From Paracentrotus lividus (taxonomy: Eukaryota > Echinodermata > Echinoidea > Camarodonta > Echinidae), in assembly GCA_940671915.1 (NCBI GenBank), contig CALNVZ010000641.1, positions 888,338 through 952,337 of the forward strand: a DNA stretch of 64,000 nt. Direction: 5' to 3'. Below, piece by piece: positions 12,213 through 25,300 of this stretch (position 1 is the stretch's first letter; every line of letters begins with the position of its first letter). A program made the translations under genes and the position numbers. Below the pieces are notes generated by a model. The model searched no databases and was not told the DNA's origin. It saw only the letters and a list, made by a program, of their open reading frames with translations.

Positions 12213-12660
12213 AAAAATGGCAGAGGCAAAAATGGCAGAGGTAAAAATGGCAGAGGCAAAAATGGCAGAGGCAAAAATGGTAGAGGTAAAAATGGCGGAG
12301 GTAAAAATGGCAGAGGTAAAAATGGCAGAGGTAAAATGGCGGAGGTAAAATGCAGACGGAAATGGGTAAAAATGGCAGGCTAAAAATGGCAGAGGCATAA
12401 AATGGCATGAGGAAAAATGCGGAGCGTAAAATGGCGGAGGTAAAAATGGCAGAGGTAAAAATGGCGAAGGTAAAATGGGGCAAGAGGTTTAAAAAATGGC
12501 AGAGGTAAAAATGGCGGGAAATGGCGTAAAAAATGGCAGAGGTAAAATGGCAGAGGTAAAAAGGCGAGTAATGGCAGAGGTAAAATGGCAGAGGTAAAAA
12601 ATGGCGGAGGTAAAAATGGCAGAGGTAAAAATGGCGGCGGTAAAAATGACAGAAGTAAAA
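12213..12660 (+). repeat. 15-bp minisatellite, unit TAAAAATGGCAGAGG
   Basis: About 29 copies with single-base variants and small indels. Predicted peptides such as (MAEVK)n are by-products of the 15-bp unit, not a gene. Confidence 0.9.
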
Positions 12661-12811
12661 TGGAATGTCTTACGCTACCCAAATGTCATAGCAAAGCAAA
12701 TGCCTATAATTATGGCAAATTCCCTATAAAGGAAAGGGATAAAACATTAAAAAAGAAAACTAATGAGAAGGGATTTTCAAAAATCAATGCTGGACTGCCT
12801 GGAGGGGTGTT

Positions 12812-13110
12812 GAGCCCTCAAATGTAAAAATCGCCCACTAATGTAAAAATGCCCTCAAATGACCCAATGTCTCCACCGGTCAACCAAATGTAAAAATTGC
12901 CCTCAAATGTCACAACACATCAACCACGAATGTAAAAATGCCCTCAAATGTAAAACACATCAACCACAAATGTAAAATGCCTCAAATGTCACAACATGTC
13001 AACCATAAATGTGAAAATGACCACTAATGTCAATAACATGTTGACCACAAAATGTAAAAAAGTTTTCATTTTAACCACTAATGTCTTAACATGTCACCCC
13101 ACAAATGTAT
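12812..13110 (+). repeat. Minisatellite of CCCTCAAATGTAAAAAT-type units
   Basis: Irregular ~35-50-bp units combine CCCTCAAATG, TAAAAATG, CACAACATGTCAACCA and CACTAATGT. Confidence 0.8.
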
Positions 13111-14109
13111 AAACTCATGCACATGTATAATAAAATGAGGAATGTTGCTAAATGGAACAAAAATGTTTCATTACGATTTAAGCAATACATGTATATGAGA
13201 AGATTTTTAAAAATCTTTCTATATTATGTATTATGTTTCATTCATTCATTATGTTTTATAAAAACAAGAGATTAGATAAAAAGACGGGGTATGGAATTAT
13301 CTAAAAATTATTGGCACTATTTTTGGGCATTCTTTTTTCCTTTTTGGGTGCAAAATTGTAACTTTCGTTAGTCTCAAGCAAATACTGCGTTAATTTATGG
13401 AGTCTTTGTTTTGATGCCGTATAGCTTACCAACCTGTGTGGCATAAGCGTCCATTTCATGCGAAACGACCCTCCCCCATAGGCTCTTGAAGAAAGGTGTA
13501 GAATCGAGCGGGGACATGCAACCCTGCCCCCCCCTTCACAGGGATTTCATGCACGAATTTTCAGACTCCTACTCACATAGTCATGACAGTTATGTGCATA
13601 GATGGGCATGGTTTTCAAGGAAAATTGCTTTGTTTAACGCCATAATTTTGGCTCAGCTTGAATTTGTGAAAGATTGGGAATGGCATTTTCCATAAAATTT
13701 TCCGTAAAACATGTCCAGATTGATGGAATGAGGCTGCTCATATAATAAATAACACAAAAAGCACCTTATAACATGCCTCCAAATAAGAAATTTACCCATT
13801 TTTGCTCAGTTTATATCCTAAAAAAGGGACTCATGTGACTTTTCAAATGTGCCTTTTTTTATGTGTGTTCAATCACGCATACGATATTGGATCATGCCGA
13901 TTTTTACACACAAGCTAGCCAGATAGTTGATAACATTACCACGTAAATCTTGTTATGGACCACTCCCCGTTTAAACGTTATGCGTGTGGGTGTGTATGTG
14001 TGTGTATATGTGATGTGTAATGTATGTGGCCTGTGTGTGAGTGTGTGCATGTGTGTGCATATGTATCTATGGATGTTTTGTTGTGTAATATTAATTGAAA
14101 ATGTTTTGT

Positions 14110-14430
14110 TCACATTCCGCATTATTATGATACATGGAATGAATTTTTACATTTGGGTTGACATGTTCAGACATTAGTGGTTAAAAATGAAAACTTTTTA
14201 CATTTGTGGTCGACATGTTATGACATTAGTGGTCCATTTTTAATTGTGGTTGACGTGTTGTGACATTTGAGGGCATTTTTACATTGTGGTTGACGTGTTG
14301 TGACATTTGAGGGCATTTTTACATTTCTGGTTGACGTGTTGTGACATTTGAGGCAATTTTACATTGTGGTGACGTGTTGTGAACATTGAGGGCATTTTAC
14401 ATTAGTGGGCGATTTTTAACATTGAGGGCT
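14110..14430 (-). repeat. Inverted counterpart of the 12812-13110 array
   Basis: The units read GTGGTTGACGTGTTGTGACA and TTTGAGGGCATTTTTACAT, the reverse complement of the left array. The mirror image extends into the flank (GAGGGCTCAACA versus TGTTGAGCCCTC). Confidence 0.8.
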
Positions 14431-15146
14431 CAACAAGGGTCCTTATACTAAATTGACTGACTTCCATTTGTACTATCCGCTATGAAATGTTGTTAATACC
14501 GAAGTGAACGATTGTTATATAATTTTACATTATTGCCTTTTAACTGTGCATGTTATACAAATATATTTGGGGTAATTTATCCTTTATAATAATTATGATG
14601 TAAAAGTAAAGAAGAGTTACTTTCGTTTAAAAATGTTTTGTTGTTCATCTGCATTTATCAATGATAATGCACACCAAGTTAGAATGAGTTTTCCAAACAT
14701 ACACTGACACGTAACTTGATATGAATATAGGTATAGACTACTAGTGCAAGTGAAATACATGTTCCCAAAGTTGTCATATTGATTGGGTTGATGTGATATG
14801 GCGTATATTAACGTTTGGGGTTTCAATTTCAATTTTATGCGTATCTCATTTCTAATCATGTCCATCAAGTAATGTTGAAATCAAACCAATGTAAATTGAT
14901 GTTTTGGAGGTCAGAATCCAAATAAAGTATCATGGTAACAAGAAAAAATAGACGAGCGCGAAGCGCGAGCGAAATTATACTAGAAGTATAAAGACAAGAA
15001 GGCGTAGACGTTTAAGATCAATTTTGCCCCTATTATTGAAAGACCATTTAGCGACCCTTAGTTTCAGTCCAACTGGCGCCCGCTACTTTTTTTTTTTTTT
15101 TTTTTAACCTTGTTCTCCTCTTTTCGCGCCCCCTGTGCACGTAACT

Positions 15147-15163
15147 GGGGGGGGGGGGGGGGG
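15147..15163. repeat. Homopolymer G run
   Basis: Seventeen G in a row, ~40 bp after a long T run. Such runs are prone to sequencing error. Confidence 0.95.
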
Positions 15164-15725
15164 CGGGTGGGCGCCATGCCCTCACAATCATGACAATACG
15201 CATATGATTGACCAATTAAAGGACTCCGAGAAATTACCAGAACTTTTAAATTGTTGGATAAAATGCATTCATCACTCATGAACTTTCAAATTGAAGTATT
15301 TTTATTTTTTTTTTACAAATTTTACCTCAATCACTAATACAATATAGGCCTGTAATGAATGAAATAACACAAATTATAATAGGCTATAATCAGCTCATTT
15401 AAAGTGTTTTACTAACAAGAGTCCTGACAAGATATAAAAGGTCAATATGACAAGTGTCATATTATTTTTATGCTGATATCGAAAGGCGCAGTCTTTTTCG
15501 TTTGTCGTATCATGAAATGGATTTATATTCATGAGATAAATATCGACTTCTAAATTTAAATCGAAGTTTAAATTCATTTTGAGATTATACTGCCGTTCAA
15601 TCCCGGAACGTCTGAAAGTGGCGGGGCCGACATGCAATGAAAACACACAATTTAATGAGGTGGTAATTTTCACGTTTTTGTACGCCGCGGCCCCTGCATG
15701 TCAGATCATAAAACCGCAAATGCAA

Positions 15726-16053
15726 CCTCTGCCATTTTTACTTCTGCCATTTTTACCTCTGCCATTTTTACCTCTGCCATTTTTACTCTGGCCATTTTAC
15801 CTCCGCCCTTTTTTTACTCTGCCATTTTTACCTTCTGCACTTTTTACTCTGCATTTTTACCTCCGCCATTTTTACCTCTAGCCATTTTTACCTCTGCCAT
15901 TTTATCTCTGCCATTTTTACCTCTGCCATTTTTACTCCGCCATTTTTACCTCCGCACATTTTTACCTCTGCCATTTTTACCTCTGCCATTTTTACCTCCG
16001 CCATTTTTACCTCCGCCATTTTTACCTCCGCCATTTTTACCTCTGCCACTTTT
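15726..16053 (-). repeat. 15-bp minisatellite, inverted copy
   Basis: About 22 copies of CTCTGCCATTTTTAC, the exact reverse complement of the 12213-12660 unit. Confidence 0.9.
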
Positions 16054-16227
16054 ACACCGAACCGGGGGCGCGTCCCTGCGCCCCGCCTGGATTCGCCTTT
16101 TGTAGAGGTTAAGTGTCTCCTTTGGGAAACACCTTTGCAGTTTCTCATTATTCTAAATGCTAGCAATTACAAATGTAATACGGTAGGAAAGATAAAATTT
16201 TGAGACAATTCCCAGTACGGTTAGTAC

Positions 16228-16745
16228 ACTCTAAAAAGTGAAGTGCTAATTCCTGGGTGCTCGTATAGTGACTGCACTTGAAGTGCTATATCAGCACCTG
16301 AAGTGCCCAAGTGTAAATTTATCAACAAAAAAATGTTCAATGTCGGTATGGAATTCGAACTGGGTTCCACCCAGACATAGAAGAGGACCGCTGACTTTAC
16401 CAATAGACCAACAGAGATCTCCCAAACTTGTTTAAATAATGACAGCATAGTAGATGATTATGGCAAATTTGAAGAAAGTTCGTCATACAACAATAATGAT
16501 CTGCTAGCAATCGTCATGATCGTGAGATGTGAATTAGTCTAACGTGCTCGTCAGCGCCTCTCATGCAGGGGACCCAGGTTCGAATCCCATCGAAGTCACG
16601 CCGTTTTTGTCCATTTTTGCTGAAGTTCAGCTCACGTAAAAGTGCTAAAACAGAACTTTGAGTGCAGTCACTATGCAAGCTCTTAGAAAGTGCTGATTTC
16701 AGCCTCTGAATTAAGAGCTAAAAACAGCACTTCAGTTTTTAGAGT
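16228..16745. mobile_element. Foldback element with tRNA-like sequence in each arm
   Basis: The ends are ACTCTAAAAAGTGAAGTGCT (16228) and the complement of ACTCTAAAAACTGAAGTGCT (to 16745). The inverted similarity continues through TAGTGACTGCACT (about 16266 and the complement near 16660) into the interior. Each arm contains a tRNA-like block facing the other. The plus-strand block, ~16535-16595, has the perfect pol III B box GGTTCGAATCC at 16578. The minus-strand block, ~16345-16420, has AGTTCGAATTCC as a degenerate B box and TTGGTCTATTGGTAAAG resembling an A box. It probably arose from a tRNA-derived SINE or from a TIR element that captured one. It is not a functional tRNA gene: no complete cloverleaf is evident. 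Confidence 0.65.
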
Positions 16746-16994
16746 ATAGTGCCGTTCCAAAATAAAAGCCGTTTAAGTTGAAGTAATCATTACACACTTT
16801 AAATTGGCAATGCGATGAAAACAACAAAATCACTGTTTTAAAATGCAAATGGGCAAATTTTCAGTAAATTTTCAATACCGAGTGAGTCAGAAAAAACAAC
16901 AACAAACAAACGAAGCCTTGGAACGAACACTCATTTCGCGTTATTACGTCACGTAACTACGATATGCACACGATTTGAAGGAGATCAATCACTT

Positions 16995-17675
16995 TTGTTG
17001 GAAACAACCCTCCAACGCCTTAGTGAATGGTCCTTGTCAAACGGTATGTCCCTAAACCCGGCTAAATGTGAGACCATGCAAATATGTTTTATGCGAGAGC
17101 CCCCCGAATCTCCACTATTTGAAGTAGACCATCAACCTCTCAAGCAATCTGAATCGGTGAAATTGTTAGGTGTCCATATTCGGAATGATTTAAAGTGGAA
17201 TGACCAAGTAGATTCAATGATAAAACGTGCTAATGGAAGAATACATCTAATTAGGATTCTGAAAAGTCATGGTTTGCCTACTGAAGACCTCCGCACAATC
17301 TACATCGGTTTTCTAAGACCCTTAATAGAGTACGCTACCCCGGTTTGGAATGGTGGGCTGACGAAACAGCAGATTGATCGTATTGAAAGAATACAAAAAA
17401 GAACTCTCAAAATAATCTTAGGACCCATATATCGCTCTTATAATAACGCCTTGGATGTGATGAAGCTACCTTCTTTGGTTGACAGAAGGAAGGGACTGTG
17501 TATGACCTTTGCCGAAAAGTTGATTTCGAACGATAAACTGTCCTATCTTATCCCTCCTTGCAAAAACACTCGAACACTTCGTAGGTCTAATGTTAGAGAG
17601 CAGTTGAAATGTAAAACCAAACGGTTCAGGAGCAGCTCAATACCTTATCTAATTGATCTGTTAAATTCAAAATAG
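16995..17675 (+). pseudogene. Non-LTR retrotransposon reverse transcriptase, 3' fragment
   Basis: About 226 codons encode the C-terminal third of a LINE reverse transcriptase of the Jockey/CR1-like kind. The frame starts in the LSEWSLSNGMSLNPAKCE block that follows the YxDD palm. It continues with the conserved VKLLGVHI motif, then the thumb region, including LRTIYIGFLRPLIEYATPVW and the RIQKRTLKIIL helix. The endonuclease and the palm catalytic YADD are missing, so the copy is 5'-truncated, as is usual for dead-on-arrival LINEs. There is no genuine ATG at the start of the frame. The frame ends at 17675 with TAG and is followed by a probable 3' UTR. Confidence 0.9.
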
Positions 17676-17860
17676 TCCAGTCATTTCATGTAATGACTTC
17701 GGGCCTCCACCTTGTTTTCTGTTTATAATACCACTTCTTATGAGCATTTTTGGAATTTGTGGACCTATTGTAATTAGTTATATGTATTTTAATGACAATT
17801 TTGAAAAATTCATAGTACCAATTTTGAATAATTTATAATACCTTTAATGACGTAGCCATC
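17676..17860 (+). other. Probable 3' UTR of the LINE fragment
   Basis: Non-coding sequence directly after the reverse transcriptase stop. No target-site duplication or clean 3' end is evident, so the boundary is approximate. Confidence 0.4.
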
Positions 17861-18489
17861 ATCAATCCATACATTTAACCGGTTGGAGACGAAGGGACCG
17901 TACCCCGGCCCACACGCTGTGGACGAAGGGTTTTTGATAAAGATCAATGGAGCGTGGTTGCTAAGAACGGGGAGTGGCCTATTTTCATCCATAAACACTA
18001 ACAGCCAATAAGCGGTGCGTTTGTATCCGCGATGGTACTGAATATTCATACCTTTCTAGGGCGGCGATATGCGTGTAGTAGGCCTATAGTCATGCCGCCG
18101 ATCCGGGGCACGAAAGCTCATGAATTATTCATTTTTTGTCATGCGGATTAGGTTATTTTTGTATGCAAAATACGCACTTATTGTTATGAATGTGGCTGGG
18201 CTAGAGCTTTTGTTGTTACGATGAAGTTCAGATTTGTGTCATATATTCCATTTCTATGAATTTTCCAAGCTTATATATTATATCATTTTTCCTGATTCCT
18301 TTTTCTTCTTTTTTTCATGCTTTCTTCCCTCCCTTCGGATTTTTTTCCCATTCTCTTTTTTATTTCTTAATTTTTTTTTCTCTCTCCTATTTTGTTTTTA
18401 TTTTTTTTATTTTTCTTAAATCTATACCTTTCTCATTTTTACAAATCTTCTTATTTACTTATGTATTTATTTCTATTTTACAACCTTTA
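17861..18489. other. Spacer before the assembly gap
   Basis: Unique sequence, then pyrimidine-rich low-complexity DNA at 18290-18489 that gives spurious Phe/Ser-rich frames. Confidence 0.5.
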
Positions 18490-18514
18490 NNNNNNNNNNN
18501 NNNNNNNNNNNNNN
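18490..18514. other. Assembly gap (25 N)
   Basis: Twenty-five N bases immediately after a low-complexity T-rich tract. Its true size is unknown. Confidence 1.
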
Positions 18515-21500
18515 TATATGAACATTCTGTCACTGACTCTGAGAACCACATAGGTCGTCAGACAATAAAATGGCTGACATAAAATGCGTTGTCCCTCTTT
18601 TGCCCGAAAGCTCGAGCACTACGGATATTTGTCGCTCTCTAGCCGCTAGCCTCGATCGCTTTCACCGCGATTGGGACCCATAGCATACCGCATCGAAACG
18701 GACAAAGCCGTAAGTTATAGTTAGGAGGATTTCACCTATGTTTCAACTCGTCGCCAAATATTTAAAATAATCACATCGAAATATTTTGCTACCCTGTATC
18801 AAGAGATATTATCGTGTACGCCATCTGCCCGTTTCCATCTACTAAATTTACATTAAAGATGGACAGTTTTTTAAATTTGTTAAATCTACAAAATAATTCT
18901 ATACGATTCTGTATTTAAGTACAACGTGTGGAAGGTAGGTTAACACTTTGTTATTTACCGTCATGTTTACCATCAACACACCTCTCGCACGATCGTTTGT
19001 ACCGATCGCTAATAATATATCGCAGCATTCTATCTCTTATTTCCATTTCATTTTTCTACCTAATTGCCACCATACAAAAATGGCAGGGCAGAAATTCAGG
19101 GAAAACTGCTAAAAAAATTGCGTGAGTTTTTCCCTCTCAGTTCCACCCTTATAGTTTACACATAATAGTTTTATAAATTAAGTAGGATTTTTAAGCCAAA
19201 ATGTTCAAGCTGCCCATTAAACTGAACAAATATAGTAATTGAAATTAGCCATTTCGAAAGGGTACAAATTAAGCGGAAATTTGTTACTATTTTCAGCATG
19301 CATGAGACTAAAGTGTCAGAGAAGGCACTAGTTTGATTATATTCAAACAAGTTAGTGCATTGAGTGTCAATCCTTCATCTAAATCATTAAGTAGACACAA
19401 GAAAACAGCATAACACAATTTCATCAAAGCTAAATAAAATCTAATTTAACAGGGCTATATGTGCTAAATTTTTTAAACCAAGTAAATGAAACATGTACTA
19501 TGCGCGTATAATTTTTTGAAACCCCTGTTATAACTTGCTCATCACTTTCAAACATTAGTCGTGTACTTACATTTGTTTTCCTTAAACTCTACCAGGACAT
19601 GCCGCCATTTGACAAGAAGAGCTGCCTTGGAGATATTAGTAGCTTGAAACCAGAGATGTTCTGAAGGAACTTGATCAAAACCAATGGGAGACGATGCTCA
19701 AGTTCAAACGCCTGCCCTGATGGCTTCTTCAAAAAAATGCATTAAGCGTACGATCGCACCAGAAGGACTGTTTAAACACCAACCTTTGAGAGCCTCGTTT
19801 TAAAAACGTATTTGTGACAATTAATCTTGAAAACTTGAAAAAACTTAAATTCTAATTTCCATATATATAAGTTGCTGGAGCAATTCCAAGCCAAAACCAG
19901 GACATGCGAGCTGTGCGTTTGATAATGCAAATTAGGATCTGAAATTACCACAAAGGCTTGTTTACAATACAACCAATCATTTTAAGTTTAAAAAATTTGC
20001 CCGCATTCAATAATTCTTTGCGCGTATCTGATCATAAACTTGACCTCCAAACCCAAAATCGTGCACCATCACCTAGGGACTACTATGGGGCTCGTTCACA
20101 ATGCCTCTTATTCTCTATATCTTTACTCCACCTCAAATATTTATATTGAAACTCATCCTCCATCACCATGCTCCAATTAATTCATGGACAACTCCAACAA
20201 ACTTTTGGTATTTCAATATTGCTTTCACAGTTTATAACTGCAGTTTCGCCTCAACAGAAAAAGACCGCGTCGAAACCAGCTGTCCACTCCGTAACCGTTA
20301 CAGCTGGGTTCAAGCTCTTTAATTCTTTAATTAACAACAATATCTCACCCAATTTTTTTATGCGAAAGGCTGGCATATGTCTATAAACTAGCAATAACAT
20401 TAGAATTCCAATCAATAACTCAACAAATTGTGATAAGCCATCTTACAATTTCACAGAGTTTTAATAACAGAAACAAAATGTTTTCTGCTCAAATGTGCAT
20501 GTCCATTTTGCCGTCACTCCTTAACCACTAATTATGAATATTTCATATCTCATTAATTAGAGCGTCACTATAAAAAAAACAAAAAATCCATTTGCATAAA
20601 GAGGGTACCATCAGCCTTCTTGTGATGAACCATTTCTTTGTACATAAAAGATTAAACAGTACTGGATATAAACTGTTGGTAATGCTGAAATGTCTGCTTT
20701 GAAGTGTCGCTCCGTTACCCTTGGCAACTGCCCTTATACTGTTGGTGAAATTGTGGCCGGAAACTAGATATCATTCATAGAACAACAATTAGCAAAATTA
20801 ACAAAGAGCGAGCTGCCCCAGGAATGATTGTTAAATTTTGCACATATGTACACTCCATCTACCATATAATACATAATAATAATTAATAGCCTATATTCTC
20901 ACTAGAGCGCACGAAACTTGATTCACCAATAAGTATATATTCTACTGCGCTATCAACGAGCTATCTTGATGTCTTTCGTTATTAATTACAAATAGATGTG
21001 TTTTAAGTGTTTACATTGAAGCCATTAACTGATGTTGCTTTTCCTGACCTCAAGACGCGTAACATATTCCCAGAGTTTTAGGAGCAGCCACAAGCGAAAT
21101 GCTCGATCCACCTATGTTACTTTTGTTTTTGACCAGATGGAGGGGTCCAGTAAAAGCAAAGAAATCCCCTTGAACTGCCCACAAATGTGCTTCCAACCCG
21201 TTGTGATTGACTTTGTATTATAGCTTAATAATTCTGTGATGTAGACGCGGAGCTTGACCGTCAACTGACTATGAACTATTTACTCGCTTGACAGTGGGAC
21301 TGACTTTTTAAACAAACAGGTGCATTACTTCGATGTTTTTTTTTTTAATTGACATAATTGATAGTGCAGCAGATCAAATTGCAAAGCGTAATAAAATTTT
21401 ATAAAGCACAGATCTCCACACAACTCACACATATACATACCCGGCAACAGTACAAATCCAAAATCCTGATAGTTCAAAAAATGTACCAACAAGAATATTT

Positions 21501-22992
21501 TGAACGAATCAACAGCCTATGACAAGAAAAACTACATGCATTATGATTATTGCACACCCACGACTTTAAGACGAACCCTATGAGCCACTCTAACTATTGG
21601 AACACCCTTCCCTTTGACACATTGCGGAAAAACTAAACACACCCTAAAACCAATTTCAAACTGCCCCACTAAAGAAACACATCTGTAAGGTGGTTGTTCC
21701 CCAAAACAGAGAAAATTCACCCTCACTGATCACTGCCCGAGCAACAACCTCCAACACTAGCCACTCACACACGTAGACACACATGTACGATAAATTGAAA
21801 TAATGCAATCAGCCTTATACGTTTTTAATTCTTTGTTCTCTTACTCACAAACTCTCCTAAATTTCTGGTTTCTACGAGATACATTTAATCCTCTTACAAT
21901 AAACTCAATTCTGCAATAGTCTTTTCCCATACTTTCAATATTACTATTGCTGAGTGACCTGCATATTTTTACTCTGATTTTATAATACTACTATCTCAAT
22001 ACTTTTTATTGTTGTTTTAATGCCTATGTCAATGACTACATCTGAAAGTTGCCTATTTCATTTCTTTAGTTGTATGTGTTTGCAGCCCGGCCCATGGCCA
22101 ACAACTTGTCGTTTACATGCGGCTATTCCTGCTCTGAAATATTAATACGCATAAAAATAATAAGAAAAACTTATTGATTAACTTCCATAATACTTTGTCA
22201 AGTCATACACAAAGTTATACCTGTCGGCGTTCATATTAAAACTAAGCGCCCGGACATTTACGCTGAAACTTTTTTAATGTGGCCTCTGTGCCTTTTGAAA
22301 CACTGCACAATTTTGCGATATGAAAAATTCGAAACACAAAGGCTTCTTCTACAATACACAACCAAACTTATTTAAATTCAGAACCATTATGTGATTCCAG
22401 TCTTCTTTACGCTGAATACAACTTGACTCCAAACAGGAAATTTGCACCATAAATGGGACCTATTGTGCTCTTTGAAGAAAACCCCACCAAATAAACAACT
22501 ATAATATCACCATCATGTATAGCCCACAAAAAGAGACCCAATACCAAATTGCAAATAAGCCAAATCATATAATAATTAGGGCATTAATAGATCTGGTCAA
22601 TAAATCGCGGCATCGATAACCCAGCCAGCATTACAGAGCAGTCGGCGGGGCACTCCACCAGACATATCTAAACATATAACAGCTGCTCACTTTTCTTCAC
22701 CTCTTCCTCCATCTCTGCTTAAATTGAAATTGCGTAATATTCTTACTCTACACCTTAATTTCTTACGTACAATATATACTATATATATCCTAATCACTAG
22801 ATAATTCCGACTCGACACTTAATTATTATTATTATTATAACATGTACAGTATGAGTTGTTTAACTTAAGGAAAATTGTGATATATTTTATGACCTTTCCT
22901 GTCGCAAATGAATGCAATGTATATTTTACCTATGTAAAAAATTCTACAATCCGGCCATGTGGCTGCAATTGAATTTTTATTTGAATAAACCA
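18515..22992. other. Gene-poor AT-rich region
   Basis: About 4.5 kb in which I recognise no exon, RNA gene or clear element. Open frames are under 100 codons and lack motifs. Confidence 0.4.
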
Positions 22993-23017
22993 TTACTACT
23001 ACTACTACTACTACTAC
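22993..23017. repeat. (ACT)n microsatellite
   Basis: About eight consecutive ACT units. Confidence 0.9.
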
Positions 23018-23214
23018 CACACGTTATTTCAAATAACCCATGGATCCAAATCCACTTTTTTTTTATGCAGATGGTCAAGAGAGAATGGAAGTCATACAAA
23101 TTCCCGCCAACCCACCAACTGATGATGTTCCGGAAGTAAGATGAGATTTCTTTTGATCTTATTTATTAGGCCTATGTTGTGTTTTCATAGTTTGTCTATC
23201 TCTATTTCAACTAA

Positions 23215-23460
23215 TTTATAAGAGAGCGTTGTATCGGTAGATCTCTTAGACGAAATGACGGTCAGACAATCGATCAAACGGCAATTAGGCCAACCGCTAT
23301 TTGGACCAAGGGGTTATTATGGGATTAAAATTAATTATCATCAGACGAACTGGAGAAAGACAAACTGATAACTGTCTTAACCAACATGATAATGGCTGTT
23401 CGACCAAAAGGCTATTACACTAAACGGTTACTAGCCAAACTGGATCTTAGACGAAATGTT
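23215..23460. repeat. Interspersed TTGGTC / GACCAA phrase repeat
   Basis: Loose repetition of phrases such as AGACGAAATG, CAATTAGGCCAA and TTTGGACCAA. Similar phrase repeats occur at about 10195-10290 (CCATTTGGTCTAATTAATTC) and 62770-63110. Not coding. Confidence 0.4.
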
Positions 23461-24334
23461 TTCAGGATGGAGGGGGGGGGGCAAAATCTATATTTTTATT
23501 TGTAAAGGCCCTTATTCCTTGTGTTTTTGACATTGCTGTTATTCTTTCTTTTTTAAAGCTCCCTTTTTATTGATTTCTCTTTAATTTCTCTTCCCCTATT
23601 TTAAGACCGTCAGTAGGCCTTGAAGATGGATGGCGCATCTCCATTTTATCATTTTAATTTAAGTTACCATTATGGTCACAAACCGTGACGAAACTACATA
23701 GGATCTCACACTATTATCTCCATGATAGATTCGTGTTCGCTCTATGCCAGCGCATACAGGTCCATACCCATGTCCAATGCATAATGCGTGATGCATGGTA
23801 TATACAAGGCTGCAATAGATTGCAATCTTGTCGCATTACTGCTCTGAACAACTGTTCTTTTTCTTTTTCTTCAAGGATCCCTTCCCTTGAGAAGATCTGG
23901 GAGGAAAAGGAGAGCTCCAGCTCGGTTAGAGTATAATTCATTGTGCACATCAGCATAATTTCTTTTTTTATTCATATGTAATTAATTTCAGAATGTAAAT
24001 AATGTAAATATTTACTGTACAATAATATGTAATATTGTAATTCTACGAATTCATGGAGAGTCACTGATTTAAATAAAGTGTTCTCTTTTCCCGGAAATGA
24101 AAATTGAAAGATTCTGAAATTTACTGTTTTTGTTTGTTTGTTGTTTATTTTTAAAATGATTTTGTTTTGTTTTACTCTTTAATTTTACATGACATAGTCC
24201 TCCAAACGAACAATAATGAATATATCTCTATATTTTTCTCTTTTACCAATGGTGGCTTATTTAGTTCTGATAATTATTGTTCAACCTGTACAACATTTTA
24301 AAAATAGTATTACCACAAGCGCCTTGAAAGCTTC
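23461..24334. other. Spacer, nothing recognised
   Basis: No exon, RNA gene or defined repeat was recognised. Confidence 0.4.
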
Positions 24335-25300
24335 TAAACCCCTCAAAAAATGTCTTGCAATTCAACTTTGAGTCCTCGTATCTTTTTTGTTAATTGTCTA
24401 TAATTCATTAATTTTATACCTTTGGAAAGTTCATTTATTCCTCTTTACACTGATACCCCATTTGTAAAGGTATGTGCAATGCTTGAATGCACAGTATTCC
24501 CGAATACAAATCAAAGTCAGAAGTGGAAAGTTGCCAAATGAATGGCTATTGTTGAAAGGCAGAGTTTCTATTGAGTATCATAAATGGGTCATGCATTATT
24601 CCTCAATGTTTTCACTTATGTTTGAAGAAGAAAGTTGCCTTGCCCAAGCTTTTTGCTTGGCAGTGCTTATTTTTCAGAGTAGTCGTTTGATAAAGCTAGG
24701 ATGGCGCGCTTATCAAATGTGAGATACGGTTCAAGAACAGAGAACGATTGTGTGCTGAAATGGACAAAAAAAAGTTTGTTTTGATACTGCTTGCTTTGTT
24801 TGTTGGAGATGGATGAAAAAGAGATGAGTAGCGGATTTGTTATGCTGGAAACTTGCAATAACCTGTATGTAACCAATACACAAGTAAGCTCAAACCACTC
24901 GCTGGTTATTAAAACAGTTCTTTTTACAAACAAATTAACAACAAATACTACCTTAAATTACCTGGAACATTATTTGACATTCAACCAAGAGTATCCAACA
25001 TTGTATTGAGCGCCTAACGCACACAAACCAAACAAACACAAAGAAACACAAAAACCTTTATACAGTTAAGAACTCGATGTAAGCAATAGCCATTCATTTT
25101 GGCAACTTCCTTTTCTGACTTTCATTCTTAGTTTGCGAGTACTGTGCATTCAAGCATAACATAACCATCACAAATGGGGTTATCAATGTGACAAGGATAA
25201 ATCAACTTCCAATGATATCAAATTTAACCATCATAAACAATCAAATAAAAAGATATGAGGGCTCAAAGTTGAATTGCAAGACATTTTTTGAGGGGTTTAT
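24335..25300. mobile_element. Foldback element, arms >250 bp
   Basis: The left arm begins TAAACCCCTCAAAAAATGTC (24335) and the right arm ends with its complement GACATTTTTTGAGGGGTTTA (~25300). The mirrored similarity runs deep, for example GCTTGAATGCACAGTA at ~24481 and its complement at ~25140, and ATGAATGGCTATTG at ~24538 and its complement near 25087. No coding content. Confidence 0.7.

Larger units (their letters stand above)
12092..16097. mobile_element. Composite element with mirrored minisatellite arrays
   Basis: The left edge reads AGTGGCGGATTC (12092) and the right edge CCTGGATTCGCC (to ~16097), roughly complementary. GGGGGCGCG blocks lie just inside each side (12194 and 16064). Between them, mirrored around a ~1-kb centre, are a 15-bp array (TAAAAATGGCAGAGG) at 12213-12660 with its reverse complement at 15726-16053, and an array of CCCTCAAATGTAAAAAT-type units at 12812-13110 with its complement at 14110-14430. 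The right half carries ~1.1 kb extra (14440-15720). No transposase is seen. A short related end (CAGTGGCGGATCCAGG) recurs at 25815. Confidence 0.55.

Noticed and set aside
12100-12827. (MAEVK)n and (GRGKN)n repeat peptides and the matching antisense frames
   Set aside because: A 15-bp unit repeated ~29 times keeps frames open on both strands. There is no unique flanking domain.
15698-16166. Leu/Pro/Phe-rich open frames and an antisense (MAEVK)n frame
   Set aside because: Reverse-complement copy of the same 15-bp minisatellite.
16535-16595. Candidate tRNA gene on the plus strand
   Set aside because: The B box is perfect but no full cloverleaf or acceptor stem can be drawn, and it lies inside a foldback element.
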